A stretch of DNA of 64,000 nt from Paraburkholderia sabiae (GCF_030412785.1 NZ_CP125295.1:2852001-2916000); one strand, 5' to 3'. Shown: positions 34,447 through 43,916, numbered from the stretch's first letter. The notes: generated from the letters alone by a model not told the origin. Translations and numbers: made by a program.

Positions 34447-35982
34447 ATGCAGCTTTTCCCACTTCGCAAGAACACGCTCGCGCTCCTCGCCGCCTGTCTT
34501 TCGTCGTTGATGTTCGGCCTCGAGATTTCCAGCGTCCCCGCCATCCTCCCGACGCTCGAACACCTTCTGCACGGCGATTTCAACGACATGCAATGGGTCA
34601 TGAACGCCTACACGATTGCGTGCACGACGGTGCTGATGGCGACGGGCACACTCGCGGACCGCTACGGGCGCAAGCGCGTATTCGTCGTCAGCATTGCGCT
34701 GTTCGGCATCACGTCGCTGCTGTGCGGGCTCGCGTCCGACATGGCCGTGCTGATCGCGGGCCGCTTTCTGCAGGGCGCGAGCGGCGGCGCGATGCTGATC
34801 TGCCAGGTCGCCGTGCTGTCGCATCAGTTCCAGCAGGGACACGAGCGCGTCAAGGCGTTCGCCGCGTGGGGCATCATCTTCGGCATCGGGCTCGGCTTCG
34901 GGCCGATCATCGGCAGCGCGACGGTGGCAATGATCGGCTGGCAATGGGTGTTTCTCGTTCACGCGCCGCTCGCGCTGGCGACGATCGCGCTCGCTGTCAG
35001 CGGTGTGAGCGAATCACGCGATCCGCATGCGCAGAAGCTCGATGTGCGGGGCATCGTCACGTTGTCGCTTGCGGTGTTCGGCGTGGCCTTCTATATCACG
35101 CAGGGCGCGGATCTCGGCTTCGCGAGCCTGCCGGCGCTCGGCATCGTCGCGGCGAGCACGCTGTGTCTGATCGCGTTCGTCATCGCCGAAAACGTCAGCG
35201 CGCATCCGATGTTCGACTTCTCCGTGTTTCGCATCCGCAAGTTCTCGGGCGCGCTGATCGGATCGGCGGCGATGAACTTCAGCTTCTGGCCTTTCATGAT
35301 CTATCTGCCCGTGTACTTTCATCACGCGCTCGGTTACGACGATCTGCACGCGGGTTTCGCGCTGCTCGCCTATACGCTGCCGACGCTCGTCGTGCCGCCC
35401 ATTGCGGAGCGGCTTGCGCATCGCTATCAGCCCGGCTTCGTGATCCCTGGCGGGCTCTTCACGATCGGCCTCGGCTTCTTTCTGATGCGTGCGGGCAGCG
35501 CCGCCGAACACGCGAGCTGGATCACGATGCTGCCGGGTTGCATGGTCGCGGGAGCCGGACTCGGCCTCACCAACACGACCGTGACGAATACGACGACGGG
35601 CGCGGTATCGACGGCACGCGCGGGCATGGCTTCGGGCATCGACATGAGCGCGCGAATGATCGCGCTTGCGATCAACATCGCGTTGATGGGGTTCGTGCTG
35701 GTGGCGGGCGTCGCTGCGTTTTTATCGCACGCGTTGCCGGCCGCGCAGGACGTCACGCAGATTCACGCGATGAGCGCTGCGATCGCAGCAGGCCACACTG
35801 TCGCGCTCGATCCGAAGATCTCACACGATGCGCTCGTGCACGGCTTCGGCTGGGTGATGTTGTATGGCGGCGTGGGTGTGTGGCTGCTCGCGCTGGCCAG
35901 CTTCCTGACGTTCGGCCCGATGACAACGCGCCCGCAGCGCCGGGAAGTGCCCGCGACGACATGTGCGCAATGCACAGATTGA
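34447..35982 (+). CDS. MFS transporter, DHA2 (EmrB/QacA-like) type
   Basis: A 511-residue inner-membrane exporter with about 14 hydrophobic segments. MFS signatures: WVMNAYTIACTTVLMATGTLADRYGRKRVF between helices 2 and 3 (quoted in parts as TLADRYGRKRV), and GRFLQGASGGAML in helix 4. Proton-driven drug or toxic-metabolite efflux is the usual role. The start at 34447 is chosen because the upstream extension has no family sequence. Divergent from the LysR gene. Confidence 0.85.
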   Translation: MQLFPLRKNTLALLAACLSSLMFGLEISSVPAILPTLEHLLHGDFNDMQWVMNAYTIACTTVLMATGTLADRYGRKRVFVVSIALFGITSLLCGLASDMAVLIAGRFLQGASGGAMLICQVAVLSHQFQQGHERVKAFAAWGIIFGIGLGFGPIIGSATVAMIGWQWVFLVHAPLALATIALAVSGVSESRDPHAQKLDVRGIVTLSLAVFGVAFYITQGADLGFASLPALGIVAASTLCLIAFVIAENVSAHPMFDFSVFRIRKFSGALIGSAAMNFSFWPFMIYLPVYFHHALGYDDLHAGFALLAYTLPTLVVPPIAERLAHRYQPGFVIPGGLFTIGLGFFLMRAGSAAEHASWITMLPGCMVAGAGLGLTNTTVTNTTTGAVSTARAGMASGIDMSARMIALAINIALMGFVLVAGVAAFLSHALPAAQDVTQIHAMSAAIAAGHTVALDPKISHDALVHGFGWVMLYGGVGVWLLALASFLTFGPMTTRPQRREVPATTCAQCTD

Positions 35983-35985
35983 AAC

Positions 35986-36022
35986 AAAAAAGCGTGAGCG
36001 CGGATGAGGCGCTCACGCTTTT
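35986..36022. terminator. Bidirectional terminator between the MFS and glycine-zipper genes
   Basis: GCGTGAGCGC (35992-36001) and GCGCTCACGC (36009-36018) form a perfect 10-bp stem with a 7-base loop, flanked by A6 upstream and T4 downstream, so it works in both directions for the two convergent genes. Confidence 0.9.
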
Positions 36023-36043
36023 CGAACGTGCAGACGGTGTGAA

Positions 36044-36625
36044 TCAGTAGTACGGATACGGTGCGTACACGACGCCCGGCGGGCCATAGTAGTACGGACG
36101 CGGCGCGTAATAAGCAGGCGCAGGCGCGTAGTATGCAGGCGGCGTCGCATAGACGGGCGCGGGCGGCTGCGAAATGGTGTTGCCCTTCGACGTCATGCAC
36201 TGGGCGTAAGCCGCGTCGTAGCGGGCCTGCAAACCATACGCCGAATACGACGCGCCGTTCGCGCCCGTCGCGCCGCCGATCAGCAGGCCGCTGCCCGCGC
36301 CGATCGCGGCACCGGCACCTGCATTGCCCGCCGCCGCACCGAGCAGCGCGCCGACAGCCGCGCCGCCCAGCGTACCGACAGCCGCGCTGCCCGCCGCATT
36401 GTTCGTCGCGGCTTGCGACGCACCGTTCGCGTCCGTGCTGCGATACGCGTAGTCACGGCACGCGTAGTCTTCCTGCTGGAACTGTTCGAGCGGCTCGCCC
36501 TTGCGCGGCAGCGCCACCACGCTCGGCCCGCTCGGTGGCGCGACCGCGCAACCGCCCAATGCGAGCAACACCCCGACGACGAGCGCCGGCACAGCGACCT
36601 TTCTAGCGACCTGAGTCTTGTTCAT
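36044..36625 (-). CDS. Glycine-zipper outer-membrane lipoprotein with Tyr/Pro-rich tail
   Basis: A 193-residue lipoprotein. Signal peptide with a lipobox ALGGC (Cys near residue 25), then a glycine-zipper stretch (about 80-125) of GxxxG-type small residues (GTLGGAAVGALLGAAAGNAG) typical of Rick-17kDa/glycine-zipper proteins, and a C-terminal Tyr/Pro/Ala-rich repeat (AYYAPAPAYYAPRPYYYG). The start at 36625 is chosen because the frame before it is not signal-like. It converges with the MFS gene across a strong terminator. Function unknown; probably structural or stress-related in the envelope. Confidence 0.8.
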   Translation of the reverse strand: MNKTQVARKVAVPALVVGVLLALGGCAVAPPSGPSVVALPRKGEPLEQFQQEDYACRDYAYRSTDANGASQAATNNAAGSAAVGTLGGAAVGALLGAAAGNAGAGAAIGAGSGLLIGGATGANGASYSAYGLQARYDAAYAQCMTSKGNTISQPPAPVYATPPAYYAPAPAYYAPRPYYYGPPGVVYAPYPYY

Positions 36626-36784
36626 CTTCGTCGACCTGCCAATGTGAAAATCCAACCTGCAATATATGAACAATAGTCGAATCGACCCGCGCGTGAGTTA
36701 CTAATCCGTTACTGGATATTTCTGTGCAAGACGCTGAACAACATAAAAAAGGGCCAGCCGGATTCACCTTGAAACTGCCGCCTT

Positions 36785-36805
36785 ATATGTGCATCATGCA
36801 CATAT
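36785..36805. promoter_or_regulatory. 21-bp perfect palindrome before the MarR gene, probable operator
   Basis: ATATGTGCAT (36785-36794) and ATGCACATAT (36796-36805) are perfect 10-bp arms around a single C, and a further TGCACA follows. The site ends 27 bp before the MarR start, where an autorepressor site is expected. Confidence 0.75.
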
Positions 36806-36832
36806 GCACAGCGCACACATCGAGGTGATGCG

Positions 36833-37366
36833 ATGACCCGGCGTACGGAAAATCTGCTTGGCGTGCTCGCCCTTCTGGTGACGGACGAACTCGACGCACA
36901 ACCCTCCATTCCCGCGCTGTCCGGATCGACGGCACGCGCGATGCTCAATGCGATCGGCCAGTACCCCGATTCATCGATCGAACTGTTGCGCGACGCCGTC
37001 GATCTCTCGCATCCCGCAGCGGTGCGCGCCGTTGCGGGACTCGTCGATGCCGGTCTCGTCGAGAAGAAAGCGGGCAGCGACAAGCGCTCCGTCGCACTGG
37101 CGCTGACCGCAACAGGACGACGCGAAGCGAACCGTCTACGGAACGCGCGCGGGCGCATGCTCGAACGCATCGTCGCGAGGCTCGATGAAGACGAGCGCGA
37201 CGTGCTCGAGCGTCTGCTGATCAAGATTCTCTGGAACGAAACACGCGATGCGTCGCACGCGATGCAGCTTTGCCGCTTCTGCGACGACAAGCCGTGCCTG
37301 AAAGCAGGTTGTCCCGTCGAATGCCGCGATCAGGGGCTGCCGATGCCCGAGGCGAATGCATCATGA
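36833..37366 (+). CDS. MarR-type regulator with a C-terminal five-cysteine motif
   Basis: A 177-residue winged-helix regulator: SSIELLRDAVDLSHPAAVRA and VDAGLVEKKAGSDKRSVALAL (about 47-91) are the DNA-binding part, followed by dimer helices. The last 30 residues hold Cys147, 150, 155, 160 and 164 (CRFCDDKPCLKAGCPVEC), a spacing that could bind a metal or act as a redox switch. GAGGTGATGCG precedes the start. Its last codon overlaps the start of the MFS gene (ATGA), so the two are co-translated, and a 21-bp palindrome lies just upstream. Confidence 0.82.
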   Translation: MTRRTENLLGVLALLVTDELDAQPSIPALSGSTARAMLNAIGQYPDSSIELLRDAVDLSHPAAVRAVAGLVDAGLVEKKAGSDKRSVALALTATGRREANRLRNARGRMLERIVARLDEDERDVLERLLIKILWNETRDASHAMQLCRFCDDKPCLKAGCPVECRDQGLPMPEANAS

Positions 37367-38565
37367 ACACGCCCGGGTCCGACGCGATCCGCACCCGCTG
37401 GAGTGCCGTGGCTGCATTGACGGCTGTTTCCACGCTGTCGCAGATCGGTCAGTTCGGCATCGGCTTCATGGTGCTGCCCGTGTGGCTCGCGCATCAGGGA
37501 CTCGACGCCCCGAGCGCCGGGCTCTTCGCGGCAGCGCAATGGACGGGCATGTTCATCGGGCTGCTGTTCGCGCCGCGTTTGATGGAGCGTATGGGATCGA
37601 AGCTCACGGTATCGCTGGGACTTTTGTCGTCGCTCGTCGCGTACGGGACATTAGGCGCGTTGACGTGGCCCGCGTGGATCTTGCCGGGCATGCTGACGGG
37701 ACTCGGTATCGGCTTGCGCTGGATCGCGAACGAAACGTGGCTCTACAGTCTCGTGCCCGCCGACAAGAGCGGCAAGGTAGTCGGCATTCATGAAGCGCTG
37801 ATTGCATCGGCGGGCGTGCTTGCGCCGGCGCTGGCCGTGTTGTGCGGCGTGAGCGGAACGCTCGTGTTTCTGGCAGGTTCATTGCTGACGGCAGCCGCCG
37901 CGATTCCGCTTTGGCTTACGCGTTCGTCGGCGCGTCAGACTGTATTGGTGATTCCCGCGGTGCAAGGCAAGCGCGTCGAACTTGGGCCAATCGTATGCCT
38001 CGGCCTTGTCACGATTGCCGTCGGCGGGATCGGCGATGGCGCGCTCTACGGACTCTTTCCACTCTTTGCCGATAGCCGCGGACTCACTGCCGCACAAACC
38101 GCGACGATGCTCGCGTGCTTCGGCATCGGCGGCATGGTGCTGCAATTTCCCGTTGGATGGCTGGCGGATCGCTTCGGGCTTGCCGCAACGGTGATCGTTT
38201 GCGCGTTGGCGAGCACGGCATCTATCGTCGCGTTTTCGTTCGCACCGTGCGCTTCGTTTGCGTATATCGCGGCCGCGCTTTTTCTCGGCGGCATGAACAG
38301 CGCGTACATCACGCTCGGCATGTATGCAGCCGCTTGCAGCGACAAGCAGGCGATCACGCGCAACATGCGCGTGCTGTCGCTGGCGTTCACCGCTTGCTCG
38401 ATTGCCGGGCCGCTATTTGCAGGCCCCGCGATGAAAGCACTCGGCAACGATCTGTTGATGTGGCAACTCGCGATCATGAGCGGCGCGCTCATGATCTACA
38501 CGGTTGGTATGCGTGAAGGGCATCGTCAGGCGCAACAACGGATGCCCTCGCCTTCATCGACATGA
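37363..38565 (+). CDS. MFS transporter coupled to the MarR regulator
   Basis: A 400-residue 12-helix MFS protein. The helix 2-3 loop is FAPRLMERMGSK, and helix segments such as GLGIGLRWIANETWLYSLV and GIGGMVLQFPVGWLADRFGL are clear. The ATG overlaps the regulator stop codon by 4 bases. It is probably an exporter of whatever the MarR protein senses. Family placement (YfcJ/YcaD-like) is a guess. Confidence 0.83.
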   Translation: MNTPGSDAIRTRWSAVAALTAVSTLSQIGQFGIGFMVLPVWLAHQGLDAPSAGLFAAAQWTGMFIGLLFAPRLMERMGSKLTVSLGLLSSLVAYGTLGALTWPAWILPGMLTGLGIGLRWIANETWLYSLVPADKSGKVVGIHEALIASAGVLAPALAVLCGVSGTLVFLAGSLLTAAAAIPLWLTRSSARQTVLVIPAVQGKRVELGPIVCLGLVTIAVGGIGDGALYGLFPLFADSRGLTAAQTATMLACFGIGGMVLQFPVGWLADRFGLAATVIVCALASTASIVAFSFAPCASFAYIAAALFLGGMNSAYITLGMYAAACSDKQAITRNMRVLSLAFTACSIAGPLFAGPAMKALGNDLLMWQLAIMSGALMIYTVGMREGHRQAQQRMPSPSST

Positions 38566-38569
38566 ATAA

Positions 38570-38606
38570 GCGACGCGCGCAGCTTCTGCACGCGCCGCGT
38601 TTCTTT
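38570..38606. terminator. Bidirectional terminator between the MFS gene and puuC
   Basis: GCGACGCGCGCAG (38570-38582) pairs with CTGCACGCGCCGC (38586-38598) apart from two mismatches, over a short loop; TTTCTTT follows. Lies between convergent genes and overlaps the puuC stop codon. Confidence 0.7.
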
Positions 38607-40098
38607 AACGCAAACGCACCAGCGTCGACTTCAACTCCGTGTACTTCTCCAGCGCATGCAGCGACTTGTCGCGCCCGTTGCCCGACTGCTTGTAGCCGCC
38701 GAACGGGAAATTCATGTCGCCGCCTTCGTCATAGCAATTGACCCAGACAGTACCTGCGCGCAAACGTCGCGATACTTCGTGCGCTGTCGTCAGATTCGAC
38801 GTCCATACAGCGGCGGCGAGACCGTAGTCGCTGTCGTTCGCGATCTGCACGGCCTCGTCGATCGTATCGAACGTGATCACCGACAGCACAGGTCCGAAGA
38901 TCTCTTCACGCGCGATCTTCGCATCGTGTTTCGGCACGTCGAACACCGTTGGCTCGATATAGAAACCGCCGCTCTCCTGCTGCACTCGTGCGCCGCCGTG
39001 TAGCAGCTTCGCTTCGGCGCGCCCTGCTTCGATATAGCCGAGCACGCGATCGAGCTGCACCTGATCGACGATCGCGCCCATCGACGTCTTCGGATCAAGC
39101 GGATTGCCCGGCGTATAGCTGCGCGCCGCCGCGACCAGCTTGTCGAGGAAGACGTCCTTGATGTCGCGATGCACGAGCAGACGCGAGCCCGCCGTACACA
39201 TTTCTCCCATGTTGTAGAAGATCGCGCCCGCCGCCGTCTTTGCCGCGCGATCGAGATCGGGACAATCAGGCAACACGATGTTCGGCGACTTGCCGCCGAG
39301 TTCGAGCCACACACGTTTCAGATTCGACTGCCCTGCATACTGCATGATCAGCTTGCCGACATTCGTCGAGCCTGTGAACGCGAGGCAATCCACATCGTGA
39401 TGGAGCGCGAGCAGTTTGCCCGGCTCGCCGCCGCCCGGCACGACATTGAACACGCCTGCGGGAATGCCCGCTTCGTGAGCGAGCTGTACGACGCGAATCG
39501 CCGTTAGAGGCGACTTCTCCGAGGGCTTCAGCACGACGCTATTGCCCGCCGCAAGCGCAGGCCCGAATTTCCACGACGCCATCAGGATCGGGAAATTCCA
39601 CGGCACCACAGCCGCGACGACACCGAGCGGCTCACGCGTCACGAGTCCGACGAGATGATGATCGGCAGGCGCCACTTCGCCGCCGACCTTGTCGATTGCC
39701 TCTGCGAACCATTCGACGCAATACGCGGCGCCCGGCACGTCGACGGAAGTCGTGTCGCCGATTGGCTTGCCTGCATCGAGCGTTTCGAGCAAAGCCAGTT
39801 CGTCGAGATGCTCGCGCATCAGCGCGGCCCATTTAAGCAGCTTCGCCTTGCGCTGGCGCGGATTAAGTCCAGACCATACTGCTGTATCGAACGCATGACG
39901 CGCTGCGCGTACGGCAGCATTCACGTCGGCTTCGCCGCAATCGGCGACTTTCGTCAGCACCTTGCCGTCGATGGGACTCACACAATCGAACGTGCGCCCG
40001 TTTTCAGCGGAACGATATTCGCCGTCGATAAACGCGCGCCCTTCGATTGCCAGCGTCGCTGCCTTTTCCTGCCAGTAAGCCAATGTCGTCTTGTCCAT
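38605..40098 (-). CDS. puuC: Gamma-glutamyl-gamma-aminobutyraldehyde dehydrogenase (aldehyde dehydrogenase)
   Basis: A 497-residue NAD(P) aldehyde dehydrogenase expected to oxidise gamma-glutamyl-aminobutyraldehyde in putrescine breakdown. VVPWNFPILMASWKFGPAL binds the cofactor, LELGGKSPNIV carries the catalytic Glu and NMGEMCTAGSRLLVHRD the nucleophilic Cys. TTGAGG lies upstream of the ATG. It follows puuR on the minus strand, opposite the rest of the polyamine genes; this placement supports the PuuC assignment over a general aldehyde dehydrogenase. Confidence 0.87.
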   Translation of the reverse strand: MDKTTLAYWQEKAATLAIEGRAFIDGEYRSAENGRTFDCVSPIDGKVLTKVADCGEADVNAAVRAARHAFDTAVWSGLNPRQRKAKLLKWAALMREHLDELALLETLDAGKPIGDTTSVDVPGAAYCVEWFAEAIDKVGGEVAPADHHLVGLVTREPLGVVAAVVPWNFPILMASWKFGPALAAGNSVVLKPSEKSPLTAIRVVQLAHEAGIPAGVFNVVPGGGEPGKLLALHHDVDCLAFTGSTNVGKLIMQYAGQSNLKRVWLELGGKSPNIVLPDCPDLDRAAKTAAGAIFYNMGEMCTAGSRLLVHRDIKDVFLDKLVAAARSYTPGNPLDPKTSMGAIVDQVQLDRVLGYIEAGRAEAKLLHGGARVQQESGGFYIEPTVFDVPKHDAKIAREEIFGPVLSVITFDTIDEAVQIANDSDYGLAAAVWTSNLTTAHEVSRRLRAGTVWVNCYDEGGDMNFPFGGYKQSGNGRDKSLHALEKYTELKSTLVRLR

Positions 40099-40198
40099 CA
40101 GGATGCCTCAATGTTATGCGTTCAGCGCAGCGCATCTGACCTATGCATGATGCGGTGCTGCGCGAGAACGCGTTGACGCGAAGCAGCGTGCGAAAGAA

Positions 40199-40750
40199 TC
40201 AGAAAGTGGGCGGCGAATTCGCCGACACGACTTCGCACACCTGCTGCGCGCTGGGATTGCGAAAACGATGCGGTAAGCGGCTTTCGAAGTAATAGCTGTC
40301 GCCGGGGTCGAGCAGCCACGTAGTGCCGTCGACGGTCAACTCCAGTTGACCGCTGACCACCACGCCGCCCTCGTGTCCCGCATGCTGCAGCATTTCGGGG
40401 CCCGTATCCGCGAGCGGCTGATACACCTCGCGCATGATCCCCATATTGCGATCCTTGACACTCGATCCCGCCAGATAGAACTCGATCTGCTCATTGCCGA
40501 GATTCGGCATCTCCGCGCGACGCGACACCACAGTGCGTTCGGCCTCGACTTCAAATGTGAAGAATTCGGCAAGGCTCATAGGAATACATTCGAGCAGCTT
40601 CTTTAGCGAGCCGACGGAAGGACTCACGCGGTTCTGTTCGATCAGCGAAATCGTGCCGTTCGTCACGCCCGCCCGTTTCGCCAGCTCGCGCTGAGAAAGA
40701 CCGTGCTTTTTGCGGATGTACTGCAGGCGGGTTGCGACTTCAATGGACAT
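40199..40750 (-). CDS. puuR: Cro/C1-HTH and cupin regulator, PuuR-type putrescine repressor
   Basis: A 183-residue regulator. An XRE helix-turn-helix (LQYIRKKHGLSQRELAKRAG, ISLIEQNRVSPSVGSLKKLL, about 8-62) is joined to a C-terminal cupin (EGGVVVSGQLELTVDG, DPGDSYYFESRLPHRFRN) that probably senses putrescine or a related compound. The start at 40750 is the family start. It is upstream of puuC on the same strand and divergent from the puuD-puuA side, where it is expected to act. Confidence 0.87.
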   Translation of the reverse strand: MSIEVATRLQYIRKKHGLSQRELAKRAGVTNGTISLIEQNRVSPSVGSLKKLLECIPMSLAEFFTFEVEAERTVVSRRAEMPNLGNEQIEFYLAGSSVKDRNMGIMREVYQPLADTGPEMLQHAGHEGGVVVSGQLELTVDGTTWLLDPGDSYYFESRLPHRFRNPSAQQVCEVVSANSPPTF

Positions 40751-41689
40751 CGATGCACTCACGAAAACGGAAAGTTCTGCACAAAGAGAACGGCATTCGA
40801 ATAGCACGCGCGTGTGTTGAATATTCTAATCACTTTAAATTGACCGCTTCTGGGGAAAACCCTGTAAGCAAAGCGAAATTCTTACGCATCGACGGGCTTC
40901 GAAGTGGACATAAATGCCTGTAGATAGCTCAGGGTAAGCCCTCATCAAAGATTCGTAAAAAGACTTTGACGCCCTTTTTGACTCGTATATGCTGGTCTAC
41001 AGGTTGATGTTGCTTTGTTCGAATAGCCGGTGAAAAGGCCCGATTCATCGCCTCACAACGACTAAACGATGCAACGCGAATAACAACCTGTCGTCCCGAT
41101 TCTTTAAACGTCAGACTCGTTTGATGAACGGGGCGTTCAATACTTTCAACGTGCCAGTCGAGTGTAATCGTGAGAGTCCGAGGCCCTTTGGTTAGGTGGG
41201 ATCGTAGTCAGTTCGCGAGGTGTCTTCGCGCTGACAACGCCATCGCCGACGGCAGCAACGGCAGGCTTGCGTTTCGCCGCTTTCTGTCCGTCTTCACGAT
41301 CCTGTCGCGCCGTTCCGTCCGTCGTCATAACTCCATTTCAGCGCGTGCGTTCATCGCGGTACATACCGACGAAGTCGCATCGCTCTTGCCCTAGCGCCTC
41401 TCCGCCTTTCGCTGTCCGGCCCGCTCGCGGGTCATTGCTTCGCGCGCGTGATTGCGCTGCGTCATCGGTTGCGCTCGTCTTCAAATCGGGCGCGCGCCGT
41501 TGCACGCCTGCGATCGCACGCAGCGGAGCGAATCGGACAGCGTATCTGATTGCAACGCGCGGCGCGATGCGCTGACGGCGCTGCCACGCAAGCACCCTTC
41601 AGCAGCTTTGCGCTCTGCGCACGGCGGCGGAATCGTGCCGCACGTATACGACGCAATATTTGCCGCGTTCCCGCAGTCAACACGAATAC
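40751..41689. other. Long non-coding region between puuR and puuD
   Basis: A 939-bp gap, the longest in the window. It holds a plausible sigma-70 promoter at 40966-40993 pointing at puuD and a CACGCGCGTG palindrome at 40805-40814. A 60-codon minus-strand frame (41146-41328) has a ribosome-like GGAG, but no other support. No RNA gene or recognisable riboswitch. The leader from that promoter to puuD would be about 690 nt. Confidence 0.5.
40966..40993 (+). promoter_or_regulatory. Candidate sigma-70 promoter for the polyamine operon
   Basis: TTGACG (40966-40971) and TATGCT (40988-40993) are separated by 16 bp in a locally AT-richer stretch, directed toward puuD. It fits a housekeeping promoter at about 4-5 of 6 positions per box; no operator palindrome overlaps it. 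Confidence 0.45.
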
Positions 41690-42487
41690 ATGTTAGTCAT
41701 GCAAATCAAACCACTCGTCGGCGTCAGTGCCGACAGAACGATGATGGGCCCGCATCCGTCGCACGTGGTCGGCGAGAAGTACCTCGCCGCCATCGTGGAC
41801 GGCGCGCAGGCGCTCGCGATGGTGCTGCCCGCGATGGGCGTTCGACAGTCGCCGGAAGATCTGCTCGCGCATATCGACGGCTTGCTCTTCACGGGCAGCT
41901 ATTCGAACGTCGAGCCGGATCGCTATGGCGGTCATGCGAGCGCGCCTGGCACGCTGCACGACGCCGCGCGCGACGCGACGACGCTGCCGCTGATGCGCGC
42001 CGCCATCGACGTGGGCATTCCCGTCCTCGCGATTTGTCGTGGCTTTCAGGAAATGAATGTCGTATTCGGCGGAACGCTGCATCAAAGCGTTCAAACGGTG
42101 GAAGGCTACGACGACCATCGCGAGAACAAGGAAGACGACCTCGATCTGCAGTACGCGCCCTCGCATGCGCTGCAACTCGTGCAAGACGGGCTGTTGCAGA
42201 AGCTCGCCGGTGGCGCGAGCGAAGTGCGCGTGAATTCGCTGCATGGACAAGGCGTCGAGCGGCTCGGCGACGGCCTCACGGTCGAAGCCCGTGCGCCGGA
42301 CGGGTTGATCGAAGCGATCAGCGTGTCGCATGCGCGTGCCTTCACGCTGGGTGTGCAGTGGCACCCCGAGTGGAAGCATGCGAGCGATGCGCTATCGACA
42401 GCGATCTTCCGTGCGTTCGGTGCCGCATGCCGCGATCGAATGCGCAAGAGGACGGGTTCGGCAGCTACTGCAAACGCACATGTCTGA
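41690..42487 (+). CDS. puuD: Gamma-glutamyl-gamma-aminobutyrate hydrolase
   Basis: A 265-residue class I glutamine-amidotransferase-like hydrolase releasing GABA from gamma-glutamyl-GABA. The nucleophilic Cys116 is in AICRGFQEMN, and the His/Glu pair in QWHPEW completes the triad. The N-terminus IKPLVGVSADRTMMGPHPSHVVGEKY (quoted in part) is typical of PuuD. Two ATGs, 41690 and 41699, are possible; neither has a good ribosome site. First plus-strand gene of the polyamine cluster, 33 bp before puuA. Confidence 0.88.
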   Translation: MLVMQIKPLVGVSADRTMMGPHPSHVVGEKYLAAIVDGAQALAMVLPAMGVRQSPEDLLAHIDGLLFTGSYSNVEPDRYGGHASAPGTLHDAARDATTLPLMRAAIDVGIPVLAICRGFQEMNVVFGGTLHQSVQTVEGYDDHRENKEDDLDLQYAPSHALQLVQDGLLQKLAGGASEVRVNSLHGQGVERLGDGLTVEARAPDGLIEAISVSHARAFTLGVQWHPEWKHASDALSTAIFRAFGAACRDRMRKRTGSAATANAHV

Positions 42488-42520
42488 TCCCCGTCCGCGC
42501 AAAAAACAGAGAGAACGATC

Positions 42521-43855
42521 ATGCAAGAGATTGACGAGTTTCTGAAGAAACATCACATCACTGAAATCGAAGCGATCATTCCCGACATGGCGGGAATCGC
42601 GCGCGGCAAGATCATTCCGCGCAGCAAGTTCGAATCGGGCGAATCGATGCGCCTGCCCCAAGCCGTGATGATCCAGACGGTGACGGGCGAATATCCCGAA
42701 GACGGCTCGCTCACGGGCGTCACCGATCCCGACATGGTGTGCGTGCCCGATCCGTCGACGATCCGCATCATTCCCTGGGCCGTCGACCCCACCGCGCAGG
42801 TGATCCACGATTGCGTGCATTTCGACGGCACGCCCGTCGCGATCTCGCCGCGCCGCGTGCTGCGCCGCGTGCTCGATCTGTACAAGGCAAAGGGTTGGAA
42901 GCCCGTCATTGCGCCGGAGCTGGAGTTCTATCTGGTCGATATGAACAAGGACCCGGACCTGCCTTTGCGCCCGCCTGTCGGTCGTACAGGGCGTGCGGAA
43001 ACAGGACGCCAGGCGTATTCGATCGAAGCCGTCAACGAGTTCGACCCGCTATTCGAAGACATCTACGAGTACTGCGACATTCAGGAACTCGAAGTCGACA
43101 CGCTGATTCATGAAGTGGGCGCCGCGCAGATGGAGATCAACTTCCTGCACGGCGATCCGCTCAAGCTTGCGGATCAGGTGTTCCTCTTTAAGCGAACCGT
43201 GCGTGAAGCGGCATTGCGTCACCACATGTACGCGACGTTCATGGCGAAGCCGATGGAAGGCGAACCGGGTTCGGCGATGCACGTGCATCAAAGTCTCGTC
43301 GATGAAGAGACGGGCCAGAACCTGTTCACGGGCAGCGACGGCAAGCCGACGGAAATGTTCAACGGGTATCTGGCGGGACTTCAAAAGTACACGCCTGCGT
43401 TGATGCCGATCTTCGCGCCGTACATCAACTCGTATCGCCGTCTTTCGCGTTTCATGGCTGCGCCGATCAACGTGCAATGGGGTTACGACAACCGCACCGT
43501 TGGGTTCCGCATTCCGCATTCGGGTCCGCAGGCGCGTCGTATCGAGAACCGCATTCCGGGTGTCGACTGCAATCCGTATCTCGCGATTGCGGGCACGCTT
43601 GCGGCCGGCTATCTCGGCATGACACAGCGGCTCACGCCCACTGAACCGCTTTCCAGCGACGGCTATGAACTGCCCTATCAGTTACCGCGAAATCTGGAAG
43701 AAGGCCTCACCTTGATGGGCGCCTGCGAACCGCTCGCGGAAATCATGGGCGAGCAGTTCATCAAGGCTTACCTCGCGCTGAAGGAAACCGAATACGAAGC
43801 GTTCTTCCGCGTCATCAGTTCGTGGGAGCGCAGACATTTGCTGTTGCACGTCTAA
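42521..43855 (+). CDS. puuA: Gamma-glutamylputrescine synthetase (glutamine synthetase family)
   Basis: A 444-residue ATP-dependent ligase joining glutamate to putrescine, first step of the Puu route. Glutamine-synthetase-type sequences: EAIIPDMAGIARGKIIPRSKF-like N-terminus, GAAQMEINFLHGDPL and GSAMHVHQSL metal-binding segments, and RLSRFMAAPINVQWGYDNRT. The length is typical for PuuA rather than GlnA. GAGAGAAC precedes the ATG. It is followed 61 bp later by the aminotransferase. Confidence 0.9.
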   Translation: MQEIDEFLKKHHITEIEAIIPDMAGIARGKIIPRSKFESGESMRLPQAVMIQTVTGEYPEDGSLTGVTDPDMVCVPDPSTIRIIPWAVDPTAQVIHDCVHFDGTPVAISPRRVLRRVLDLYKAKGWKPVIAPELEFYLVDMNKDPDLPLRPPVGRTGRAETGRQAYSIEAVNEFDPLFEDIYEYCDIQELEVDTLIHEVGAAQMEINFLHGDPLKLADQVFLFKRTVREAALRHHMYATFMAKPMEGEPGSAMHVHQSLVDEETGQNLFTGSDGKPTEMFNGYLAGLQKYTPALMPIFAPYINSYRRLSRFMAAPINVQWGYDNRTVGFRIPHSGPQARRIENRIPGVDCNPYLAIAGTLAAGYLGMTQRLTPTEPLSSDGYELPYQLPRNLEEGLTLMGACEPLAEIMGEQFIKAYLALKETEYEAFFRVISSWERRHLLLHV

Positions 43856-43916
43856 GTCGCCTTTAGGAAGTACTCGACAGACGAACGCGCAATTAGCAAA
43901 GAAAACTGGAGGCAAC

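Noticed and set aside
41146..41328. 60-codon minus-strand frame between puuR and puuD with GGAG before the ATG
   Set aside because: Only the ribosome site supports it; hydrophilic product without family, and late codons lose GC bias. Left as part of the intergenic region.
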